DNA of 64,000 bases from Alphaproteobacteria bacterium (GTDB taxonomy: Bacteria; Pseudomonadota; Alphaproteobacteria; Rickettsiales; JADKJE01): contig JADKJE010000004.1 of the NCBI GenBank assembly GCA_016722515.1, positions 124,001 to 188,000 of the forward strand. Direction: 5' to 3'. Made by a program: the position numbers and the translations under genes. Of this stretch, positions 56,549 to 64,000 are shown one piece after another (within the stretch, counting starts at the first letter, position 1; the number at the start of each line of letters is the position of its first letter). The notes below the pieces were generated by a model. It worked only from the letters and a program-made list of their open reading frames with translations, searched no databases and was not told where the DNA came from.

Positions 56549-56633
56549 ACGCAACATCTTTTTGATTATCTGTTTTGACAGCAAACATCATAAGGTGTTG
56601 CACTTCATTTTAGAACAGACCGTAGAATAATGA

Positions 56634-58919
56634 TTAACGCCCGATAGGTTTATCTTTATTCTTAGTTTGCTCTGTAAAAGGCAACTTTTTTATAGGTTTA
56701 AGGCGGTTGGTTGGTTCTATGCTTGCTTTTGCGGGAGGTTCTACTTCATAGCCTGATATCAAATCAAGACCCTCAAAATCAAGACTAAGTGCATTATGTT
56801 GCAAGTGTGATGCTGAAGAGTTTTTCAGCACTTCTACCAGAGATTTCTGCTTTAAGGCTTCAGCTAGGCTCATTGGAGTCTTATTATCGTTATTGGTGAG
56901 GGTTGGATCTGCACCTTTTTCCAGTAATTTGGTAACTAATTCTGTGTTGCCGTAACTGACAGCGATATGTAATGGTGTATTCCCAAGCTCGTCTTTGACA
57001 TTGAGGTTTATTTGTGGATGATCCATCAAATTACGCATTATATAATCATTATTATAAACAACTGCATAATGCAATGGAGTATTGTTATTATTGTCTTTAG
57101 AATTTACATCAAGTTTCGCCTTTTTTATTAAATACTTTGCTATATGTTCTTTAGAACAAATTACGGCGGTATGAAGTAGTGTACGTCCATCACTATCGGT
57201 CATATCCAAATTTTCTCCCTTTGATGCAGAATATTGTATGCACTTTAAATTTCCTTCCTCAACAGCAATATGTAAGGGTGTTTGACCGTAATAATCACGC
57301 TCATCAATAAACGACCCTTCCTTTAAACAACAACTGAAACTATATGGTAAATTATTTCTTACAGATAAGTGCATAAGGTTTTGTTCTTCAAATCCGCTCC
57401 TCATGTCTGCTCCTTCAACGATTAGATATCTTACTATATCCTTATGACCATTGCTTGCCGCAAAATATAAAGGCGATAAACCTTGTCCATCAATCTGGTT
57501 TACATCTCTACCCTCTACTAATAATTGTACAGCCCCAAGATGACCGCTTTCGGCGGCTAAATGAAGGGCTGCCTTCCCTTCGCCGTCTTGTATTCCAGCA
57601 TCCGCTCCCCTTTCTAAAAGCACCTCTATATTCTTTACATTTCCTTGTTCTGCATACAAATGGAGTAACGTTTTCTGCTCCTCTCCATAACGTGCATTAA
57701 GATTCGTATTTGTAGCTAAATGCTGAGATATATCAATTTCAATTTTATTCTCTGCTGCCCAATACACTTTATTTTCCTTGAATCTCTCTAAAATAGCAGA
57801 GCATGCTCGACTATCTTCTTGCTTAGCCATATCATAAGCGGTTAGACCATTCATAGTAACAGATGGGTCTGCTCCATGAAGTAGCAAGAGATTCATTTGT
57901 CTCTCATCATGGATAGCTTGATGTAATAGAGGCATACCATCTTCTGATCGAACATTCGGATCCGCACCGTGCTCAAGTAGAGTCTTACATAATACAAAAT
58001 TACCTTTGCTATTAAAGTAAGGTAGCAATGATTCATAATCTTTTAAACTAGTCTTGTCGGTAAAATCGGGAGAACTCATTCTTGCCATCAAATTACTGTA
58101 ATTTGATCCTTCTATATATTTTTGAAGAACGGTATCGGAAAGGTTTATACGTTGGATATTAGCTATTTCATCCTTAATATTGACGTCCGGTGATGATTCC
58201 TGTAAAGAATTCGAGTAGGCTACAATCAAGTCATCTCGTAGATTTGATAAATGCTTAGCGGCGGCCTCTTTCGATACAATAGGAGTTGAAGGAGGATAGC
58301 AGTTAATGGTTATTGCAGGGTCTCTTAGCACTAATGTCTGCGTTTCGGGAGCAATGGTTGCATTGTGATAGAATTCCGTCAATAGAGGCACTGCATCTTT
58401 CTTCCTGTTAATATATCCGATCATTCCATCCACGCTTACCAATACGACAGAAATAGTATCCCTTCTGGCATGCGTGACAAGAACGGCATTCTTGAGCACA
58501 TCCACAGACTTTGCAGCAGCTCCTCCGTAACAACTCCATAGATGAACCTGCGTGCGATTAAGTTGAGATCCAGATGGCTGCTCAGGGGAAGGGCTGGGAG
58601 ATAGAGCAGAAATTTTTTCAAAAATCTCCTTTGTTGGTTGTTTCTTTCTCATCAGAAGACAAGCATGCTCTCCTTTATCATTAACAGAACCGTGTGCCAA
58701 AATATGAATTTGGGTCTGCGGACCAATTTTTCCTTCTAGTGCTTTAACTTCCTTATCACTAATATCGTCTTGTCCATTACCAATTATGGTATAACTCCCA
58801 TCTGGGAGCTGCTTACAAGCCGCTTTTAGGCTTTTGATATGATCTGAAGGCATTTTTGATCCAACCAGGATCACCATCTTCAAAGCATTGTCGTTGTGTG
58901 TTGAGGAAGGGAGAGGCAT
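56634..58919 (-). CDS. Ankyrin-repeat protein with N-terminal clan-CD-protease-like domain
   Basis: 761 residues from the ATG at 58919 (AAAGGACG upstream); a start at 59012 would add 31. Residues ~10-200 form an alpha/beta domain with strand-His-Gly IHILAHGSVNDKGEHACLL (His76) and strand-Ser-Cys-x-Gly-Gly VHLWSCYGGAAAKSVDVL (Cys130). That is the His/Cys dyad layout of caspase/gingipain-like and C80 self-processing proteases. About ten ankyrin repeats follow (KTLLHLYAEQGNVKNIEVLL, KAALHLAAESGHLGAVQLLV, NTPLHIAVSYGNTELVTKLL). The C-terminal tail is Lys/Pro-rich. Protease assignment is inference from motifs. Confidence 0.78.
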   Translation of the reverse strand: MPLPSSTHNDNALKMVILVGSKMPSDHIKSLKAACKQLPDGSYTIIGNGQDDISDKEVKALEGKIGPQTQIHILAHGSVNDKGEHACLLMRKKQPTKEIFEKISALSPSPSPEQPSGSQLNRTQVHLWSCYGGAAAKSVDVLKNAVLVTHARRDTISVVLVSVDGMIGYINRKKDAVPLLTEFYHNATIAPETQTLVLRDPAITINCYPPSTPIVSKEAAAKHLSNLRDDLIVAYSNSLQESSPDVNIKDEIANIQRINLSDTVLQKYIEGSNYSNLMARMSSPDFTDKTSLKDYESLLPYFNSKGNFVLCKTLLEHGADPNVRSEDGMPLLHQAIHDERQMNLLLLHGADPSVTMNGLTAYDMAKQEDSRACSAILERFKENKVYWAAENKIEIDISQHLATNTNLNARYGEEQKTLLHLYAEQGNVKNIEVLLERGADAGIQDGEGKAALHLAAESGHLGAVQLLVEGRDVNQIDGQGLSPLYFAASNGHKDIVRYLIVEGADMRSGFEEQNLMHLSVRNNLPYSFSCCLKEGSFIDERDYYGQTPLHIAVEEGNLKCIQYSASKGENLDMTDSDGRTLLHTAVICSKEHIAKYLIKKAKLDVNSKDNNNNTPLHYAVVYNNDYIMRNLMDHPQINLNVKDELGNTPLHIAVSYGNTELVTKLLEKGADPTLTNNDNKTPMSLAEALKQKSLVEVLKNSSASHLQHNALSLDFEGLDLISGYEVEPPAKASIEPTNRLKPIKKLPFTEQTKNKDKPIGR

Positions 58920-59029
58920 ACGACTACGTCCTTTTACAAAATAGTGCAACGTAGAATTAACTATTGAATTATTACACAACAATGCTAAAATACCATTAAC
59001 ATAAACAGTCAAATTACCAAGGAATACTT

Positions 59030-59794
59030 ATGAGCAAAATGATAAGCCAGGATTTAACGGATCTTTCTAATAATCCACTGGATGTGAAATTTCAGCACTT
59101 GTGCGATAGTTTAGACTCTTCAGTCAGCGTTAATCTGGATAATACGTCTCTAGGTATGCGTGGGTATGAATATACCCATTTAAGCACTAAGTTACCTGCA
59201 AATACATCATTACGGAATCTTAGCCTGGCAGGAAACGGTATTCAATCAGGGTTTGTGAAACTCAAACTGGCACCAGACCTCATGAATAACCATACATTAA
59301 AAAGTCTGAACCTGGCTAATAATCAAATCTACGCGGATGGTTTTTCAGCACTGGTTAAAACCAATTTATGCGAAATTGATGTTAGAGGTAATCTGATAGG
59401 CAACAACTCCCCTCGTGTAAAAATGCCAAACGCTGCTTTCAATGGACTCATAGAAGACCTTACTAAAAACCAGTACATCCAGACCCTATGGTTTGATGAA
59501 GCCCCCCTGGGTGAACAGCGCTCTCATGCTATTCGCCGCGCAGTACACAAACCTCATGTCAAATTATATGAGTTGCTAGACGAGGAAAGCCCCGATCGTC
59601 AAAAAATAATCACAACCCTTACCCAATATGGAGCGCTCTTAGATGAAGCTAAGGATTTTTCCTACCGCGGCAACACTGGTAGCGGAAGCGATTCCTTGCT
59701 GATGATGATCAATAGCGATCCAGAATATAAAGCAGCACTAAAGGAAGCACGGCAGATTGGGAGGCTAGAGAAAGCCGAGATGGCATTGAGTTAA
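59030..59794 (+). CDS. Leucine-rich-repeat protein
   Basis: 254 residues, no signal peptide. Ribonuclease-inhibitor-type repeats: NTSLRNLSLAGNGIQ, HTLKSLNLANNQIYADGFSA and NLCEIDVRGNLIG. A charged helical C-terminal part (LIEDLTKNQYIQTLWFDEAP onward) follows. AAGGAA stands before the ATG. It is divergent from the ankyrin-protease gene; the gap probably holds both promoters. Likely an effector or interaction protein; partner unknown. Confidence 0.82.
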   Translation: MSKMISQDLTDLSNNPLDVKFQHLCDSLDSSVSVNLDNTSLGMRGYEYTHLSTKLPANTSLRNLSLAGNGIQSGFVKLKLAPDLMNNHTLKSLNLANNQIYADGFSALVKTNLCEIDVRGNLIGNNSPRVKMPNAAFNGLIEDLTKNQYIQTLWFDEAPLGEQRSHAIRRAVHKPHVKLYELLDEESPDRQKIITTLTQYGALLDEAKDFSYRGNTGSGSDSLLMMINSDPEYKAALKEARQIGRLEKAEMALS

Positions 59795-59876
59795 AGCTCA
59801 TCGCTCTCCCCTTCCAAGTACGGCGCGCAATAAACAATGTATTGATTTATAATCATTTATATGTCGTGATTCTCGG

Positions 59877-59919
59877 CCTTTATTGTGGAGAAAGCCGTAG
59901 GAGAGCCCAACAATAAAGG
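59877..59919. repeat. Palindrome with the shared loop core
   Basis: cctttattgt and acaataaagg form a 10-bp stem; the loop contains AAAGCCGTAGGAGAGC, close to the GAGCCGTAGGCGAG core of the other palindromes. It lies between the leucine-rich-repeat gene and the tRNA gene. Confidence 0.7.
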
Positions 59920-60017
59920 TCCAAAACTAGCGCAATGCAATCATATACAACAAGCCTAGTAAAATGACACCTAAGCATCAATATCCACAGCAAACCCAAC
60001 TAACCCTTTGATGTAGT

Positions 60018-60094
60018 TGGCGCACCCGAAGAGATTCGAACTCCTAACCTCTTGATCCGTAGTCAAGTGCTCTATCCAATTGAGCTACGGGTGC
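60018..60094 (-). tRNA. tRNA-Arg (anticodon ACG)
   Basis: On the minus strand the acceptor stem GCACCCG/CGGGTGC, D-arm GCTC..GAGC, anticodon arm CTTGA-CTACGGA-TCAAG (anticodon ACG), variable loop and T-arm with GTTCGAATC all fold, and CCA is encoded at 60018-60020. Confidence 0.98.
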
Positions 60095-60115
60095 GTATGA
60101 CGTAAACGGCTGGCC

Positions 60116-60143
60116 ATTCTAGCATACCGCTTGCATTTATCAA
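60116..60143 (-). promoter_or_regulatory. Promoter of tRNA-Arg
   Basis: On the minus strand TTGATA at 60143-60138 and TAGAAT at 60121-60116 are spaced by 16 bases, and the -10 box ends 21 bases before the tRNA 5' end. Confidence 0.75.
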
Positions 60144-60303
60144 GCCTTTTTTAAAACATCTTTTATGATAATGCTTATAGCCCGTATTTTAGGGGCTTGG
60201 GGGGGGCCTAGCCTTGGCTTGCCGCGAATTTTTCTCGACTTTATGGCTTACCGGATCTATTCTCAATGGCTTAAAATAACGTGCTATCTGAAGAGGAATC
60301 TCG

Positions 60304-61896
60304 ATGAGTATTATTAAACATGCAACCACTGTAGGCGGCCTCACGTTACTTTCGCGTATAGCCGGCTTTATCCGTGATATGTTTGTGGCCGCTATCCTGG
60401 GTACCGGTTTTTTAGCCGATGCCTATGTGGTTGCCTTCCGCCTGCCGAACCTGTTTAGGAGGCTGTTTGCCGAAGGGGCATTTAATGCCGCCTTTATCCC
60501 GCTTTTTTCTAAAGAACTGGTGGGAAACGGCAAGGAACGGGCACAGCAAGTAGCTGAAAGTATTTTTTCATTTATGTTAGGTGTGTTGCTTATTTTTACC
60601 CTGGCTATTGAACTGATCATGCCCTGGTTTATGGTGGTAATGGCACCTGGGTTTATGAAGCACCCGCAAACCTTTGAACTGGCCATTGTGCTGACCAGGA
60701 TCACCTTCCCTTACCTGATGTTTATCTCGCTGGTAGCGTTGCTTACGGGCATTCTTAACAGCCTGCACCGCTTTACAGCTGGAGCGTTTGCGCCGGTATT
60801 GCTTAATGTGTGCATGGTGATTGCCATTATTGTGCTCACTCCCTTCACTCCTACGGCAGCCCATGCGCTGGCTATTGGTATTTTTGTGGCGGGACTCGTA
60901 CAGTTTGCATATTTATTTTGGTGCATGAAAAAGGCTAATTTTTCACTGAAAATTCGCTGGCCACATATCACGCCAGAGGTTTCACTTCTGCTCAAACGGA
61001 TGATACCTGGTATTATTGGCTCTGGCGTTGGACAAATCAATGTGACCGTGGATCAGTTGATCGCCACACTCATTCCCAGCGCTGTTTCCTTTTTATATTA
61101 TGCCGATAGGTTGCATCAATTTCCCTTGGCCATTATCGGTACGGCAGTCGGTACAGCTCTTTTGCCGATGCTGGCACAATCGATCCGCCTGGGTGATCAT
61201 CAAAACACCCAGGATATCCAAAACCGCAGCCTCGAATTAGCCATACTTTTAACATTACCAGCGGCAGCGGCCTTGTTTGTGATTTCCGATTGGATCATTG
61301 GTGGCATTTATGAACGCGGTGCCTTTACCCATATGGATACCATCAACACCTCCCATGCATTAATTGCTTTTGCTGTTGGCTTACCAGCAATGGTCATGGT
61401 TAAAGTATTGACCCCTGGATTCTTTGCCCGCGACGACACCTCTAGCCCCATCAAAATTGCATGTATCTGCATTGTGCTGAATATTGTTTTCAACCTTATG
61501 CTGACACCCTTTTTAAAACATGTAGGAATTGCCTTGGCAACCAGTATTTCAGCCTGGTGCAATGCCGGTATGCTTGCCTGGAAACTGCATAAACGTAATT
61601 TCCTGGTGTTTGACCAGCAGCTTAAAACCAGAACGTTGCGAATTATCTTTTCTACCGGCTTGATGGTCGCATCGCTTATTCTTACCAATATGGCACTCTT
61701 TCACCTGCGCCTGCACATGACGATTCCCAAGGAAGTCGGGCTGGTTACCCTTTGCGGTATTGGAGGGATCACTTTCCTAGTGAGCGTGATCCTGTTTAAG
61801 GGAGTGGTGCTGTCTGAATTTAAAACAGCGTTTTCCCGTAAATCAATCCAAGCATCAACAGGCCAAGCACAATCCGATAATACGCAAATGGTGTAA
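60304..61896 (+). CDS. murJ: Lipid II flippase MurJ
   Basis: 530 residues with about 14 membrane helices. The N-terminal signature GGLTLLSRIAGFIRDMFVAA, then LADAYVVAFRLPNLFRRLFA and EGAFNAAFIPLFS, is diagnostic for MurJ/MviN, which flips lipid II across the inner membrane for wall synthesis. AAGAGGAATC precedes the ATG. The last 77 bases overlap the convergent uppP gene; the final residues (STGQAQSDNTQMV) lie in the overlap and look less conserved. Confidence 0.97.
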   Translation: MSIIKHATTVGGLTLLSRIAGFIRDMFVAAILGTGFLADAYVVAFRLPNLFRRLFAEGAFNAAFIPLFSKELVGNGKERAQQVAESIFSFMLGVLLIFTLAIELIMPWFMVVMAPGFMKHPQTFELAIVLTRITFPYLMFISLVALLTGILNSLHRFTAGAFAPVLLNVCMVIAIIVLTPFTPTAAHALAIGIFVAGLVQFAYLFWCMKKANFSLKIRWPHITPEVSLLLKRMIPGIIGSGVGQINVTVDQLIATLIPSAVSFLYYADRLHQFPLAIIGTAVGTALLPMLAQSIRLGDHQNTQDIQNRSLELAILLTLPAAAALFVISDWIIGGIYERGAFTHMDTINTSHALIAFAVGLPAMVMVKVLTPGFFARDDTSSPIKIACICIVLNIVFNLMLTPFLKHVGIALATSISAWCNAGMLAWKLHKRNFLVFDQQLKTRTLRIIFSTGLMVASLILTNMALFHLRLHMTIPKEVGLVTLCGIGGITFLVSVILFKGVVLSEFKTAFSRKSIQASTGQAQSDNTQMV

Positions 61897-62632
61897 ACCC
61901 CCGGGTACTGACAAAACGGATTAACGCTTTAACGACAAAAAGCGCCGCTATAAAAGCCGTTACGAAACCAATGCCGATCATTTCCAGACTATCGGCGGTA
62001 AGCTCGTGCCGGCTTTTATACATATCAAGTGTGGTTGCCGCCAGCATCGTAGGAACCGCTAAAAAGAAAGAGAACTCGGTCGCAGCCTTACGGTCCAGCC
62101 CCATCACCAGGGCGCCCATAATCGTAGCCCCCGAACGCGACGTACCCGGGATCATTGCTAAAACCTGGCAGAATCCAATTCCCATCGACTTTTTCCACGA
62201 GACTGATTCTACCGTATAAAATAGAGGATTCATTTTTAAACGTTCGATAAAAATAATAATCAATCCACCGATAATTAAACTTATCGATACCACCGTAGGA
62301 TTGAATAATTTTTCTTCAATAAAATCATGAAATATCAAACCAAAGACAACCGAAGGAATAAAGGCCAATAACAGGTTGCGCACAAACATTCGTGAGGCTG
62401 ATTCTTTGGTAATGGAAACGCTAACATGCCAGATTTTTTGCATATACGCCCATAAAACGGCACAGATTGCTCCCAATTGAATGGCTATTTCAAACACATG
62501 GCTGGTAGGATTATTCAATTTTAACAGATCTGTTACCAGAATTAAATGCCCAGTTGAAGACACTGGTATAAATTCCGTCAATCCCTCAACAACCCCCAAC
62601 AAAACAGCATAACCGGCAGTAATACTCGACAT
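61820..62632 (-). CDS. uppP: Undecaprenyl-diphosphatase
   Basis: 270 residues, multi-pass. The catalytic motifs GVVEGLTEFIPVSSTGHLIL and PGTSRSGATIMGALVMGLDR are intact. UppP (BacA) dephosphorylates undecaprenyl pyrophosphate to recycle the lipid carrier for peptidoglycan and other surface polymers. Its 3' end overlaps murJ by 77 bases on the opposite strand. No defect. Confidence 0.97.
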   Translation of the reverse strand: MSSITAGYAVLLGVVEGLTEFIPVSSTGHLILVTDLLKLNNPTSHVFEIAIQLGAICAVLWAYMQKIWHVSVSITKESASRMFVRNLLLAFIPSVVFGLIFHDFIEEKLFNPTVVSISLIIGGLIIIFIERLKMNPLFYTVESVSWKKSMGIGFCQVLAMIPGTSRSGATIMGALVMGLDRKAATEFSFFLAVPTMLAATTLDMYKSRHELTADSLEMIGIGFVTAFIAALFVVKALIRFVSTRGFTPFAYYRIVLGLLMLGLIYGKTLF

Positions 62633-62710
62633 AATTTTTTCCCTTGTTATCCATAGAGATTATCGCGATGCCTAAAAGACGCAAGGGGAAAGTGATACAA
62701 GCCTCGTTTT

Positions 62711-64000
62711 CTAGATACTCTGTTGCCGAACAGAACCAGTCCCATTTGCAGGCTGTTTGCTTACTTTTTTTGTCCATGGTTGTTCACCTGGTCCTGATAA
62801 ATGTCCAAGAATGACAGACAGTCTTTGCTTCCATTGATCACTATGAGCACCACTATCAAGAGCACTCTCACTATCAATCCCAGAATTAGCGTCATTTGCG
62901 CTGCACCCACTAAGCATTATATTTCGATTCAACGGATCATGCATATCCATCTGCAAATCAGAAATAATTTTTTCCTGAACTCGAATGAGTTCTTCTAACT
63001 TAACACTATCAATTGATGCCGCTGCAGAGCATTGATTAAAAGGATCATGCATCATACGCAACAAGGTCAATGTACGCAGAATTGAAGCAGAAATCTCATA
63101 TTGCATGACATACTTGATGTTATCAGGACCAACTCCATGTTCTGCACCACAACTCCCATTTAAATCGGCATTAATTCTATAACCAATCTGTTTAACAAGC
63201 GAGACAAGCAGATTTTTTTCTTTATCGGTGTATTGACCATATATAATAACATTGATGTGGGCACCACTATCCCCCGCATGACAAAATTCAGATATATCAA
63301 AATGAATGTTTAATGTCTCCAATATGTTACGGAATCTTTGAGTAAAATCATCCCTTTCCTGCTTCACTTCCTGGAAAGGAATTGATATATCTAAAGGAAT
63401 TAGAAATGCCTCTTTGGCGGCAATATATTGCTTGGTAAAAGAGGCAACGTGACGGCGCAAATTCCAGGCTACTTTTTGTTGCTCAGCAGAAAGTGGCTTT
63501 ATGTCTATATGAGGGTTTAATTTGATAATCTTACCTGTAAAATTATTGATAACATCCGTAATCACCTCTTTGCTTGTTGATTCATTATAGAACTTGAGCA
63601 TCAAGGCATCATTTGGTATGGATTCCATCGAACCAAAACAACTTTTAAAACCATCTGGTGATTGAGTTTCCAAAATAGAAAGTGTCGTATTTGACAGCAA
63701 TTCAACCGACTGCAAATATTGTTTATAGTAACCGTTAATGACGTTTAAAATTGCCTCTAAATCATACCGTGGGGCACTGATAATAAGCGTTCTTTCCTCT
63801 TGAATTTTAGGGAGATAGGTCAGTACACAACCAGCTAACGTTCCATAAACGCCTTGTGATCCGTACCACATTTGTTCAAAATGGGGAAATGAATTTCTCT
63901 TATAGACTTGGCTATCATTGAAAATAACGGTTCCATCGGGTAAAACAAAACAGTACCCGCGTACAGGTTCTGCCGAATCTTTTTTTCTCATTGATTCTGA
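62711..64000 (-). CDS. FAD-linked oxidase (D-lactate dehydrogenase/GlcD-like), 5' partial
   Basis: The frame is open to the window edge; an ATG at 63991 is internal or at most tentative. The beginning (MWYGSQGVYGTLAGCVLTYL) corresponds to the end of the FAD-binding domain (GS.G..G......L in the family). The C-terminal FAD-oxidase domain shows AEFCHAGDSGAHINVI-like EFCHAGDSGAHINVIIY and NGSCGAEHGVGPDNIKYVMQ, the usual GGS.SAEHGIG counterpart. The last ~80 residues are polar and family-unlike (ASIDSVKLEELI, DANSGIDSESALDSGAHS). The substrate cannot be given. Most of the FAD domain lies outside the window. Confidence 0.82.
   Translation of the reverse strand, partial: SESMRKKDSAEPVRGYCFVLPDGTVIFNDSQVYKRNSFPHFEQMWYGSQGVYGTLAGCVLTYLPKIQEERTLIISAPRYDLEAILNVINGYYKQYLQSVELLSNTTLSILETQSPDGFKSCFGSMESIPNDALMLKFYNESTSKEVITDVINNFTGKIIKLNPHIDIKPLSAEQQKVAWNLRRHVASFTKQYIAAKEAFLIPLDISIPFQEVKQERDDFTQRFRNILETLNIHFDISEFCHAGDSGAHINVIIYGQYTDKEKNLLVSLVKQIGYRINADLNGSCGAEHGVGPDNIKYVMQYEISASILRTLTLLRMMHDPFNQCSAAASIDSVKLEELIRVQEKIISDLQMDMHDPLNRNIMLSGCSANDANSGIDSESALDSGAHSDQWKQRLSVILGHLSGPGEQPWTKKVSKQPANGTGSVRQQSI

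Overview
The window looks like chromosomal DNA of an alphaproteobacterium with an accessory-rich, AT-leaning genome, probably host-associated. The clues are an alphaproteobacterial-looking sdhCDAB operon, large ankyrin- and leucine-rich-repeat proteins, a contact-dependent-inhibition-like haemagglutinin locus, degraded IS3, IS5 and IS30 copies and a dispersed palindromic repeat family. It still has leucine (leuC), NAD (nadA) and peptidoglycan-cycle (murJ, uppP) genes, so it is not an extremely reduced endosymbiont. I cannot name a genus from the sequence alone.

Layout. 1-1.2 kb: 3' part of leuC. 1.2-2.3 kb: a palindromic element and four full plus one partial copies of a roughly 247-bp tandem repeat. 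2.4-6.2 kb: two unrecognised effector-like proteins and an AAA_14/DUF4143 ATPase. 6.6-10.1 kb: succinate dehydrogenase operon (C-D-A-B, minus strand) with a frameshifted sdhD. 10.4-14.1 kb: a type IV pilin-like protein with a cysteine-rich repeat tail, a composite palindromic repeat, nadA and a VapBC-type toxin-antitoxin pair. 14.1-24 kb: a minus-strand operon of a membrane histidine kinase, a response regulator, a receiver-kinase hybrid, an NDP-sugar epimerase, a GH114-like hydrolase and two tandem PelA-like polysaccharide deacetylases. This is a dispersed Pel-like exopolysaccharide module joined to its own signalling genes. 24.1-26.8 kb: another histidine kinase and a Crp/Fnr regulator.

26.8-39.1 kb: a two-partner-secretion/CdiA-like locus lying between two copies of a 51-bp direct repeat. 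It has a large frameshifted haemagglutinin gene ending in an HExxH domain, an orphan toxin-end cassette with a candidate immunity gene, a second truncated toxin tail cut by a dead IS3 element, and two paralogous secreted proteins, one at each end of the cassette array. 40-47 kb: an unusual fimbrial-type cluster with an usher-like outer-membrane protein, a PapD-like chaperone and five DUF4402 surface proteins (one frameshifted). 47-50 kb: L,D-transpeptidase, small lipoprotein and AI-2E-type permease.

50.3-59.8 kb: an effector island with a kinase-fold candidate, a 1205-residue ankyrin protein, an ankyrin protein with an N-terminal His-Gly/Cys protease-like domain, and a leucine-rich-repeat protein, interspersed with IS5 and IS30 fragments. 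60-64 kb: tRNA-Arg(ACG), murJ and uppP converging with a 77-bp overlap, and the C-terminal part of an FAD-linked oxidase running off the window.

At least four genes carry small indels, several in homopolymers (sdhD, the haemagglutinin twice, the orphan toxin cassette, one DUF4402 gene). They may be real decay or assembly error, and this should be settled before calling any of them pseudogenes. All functional calls come from motif recognition by eye; no database search was run.
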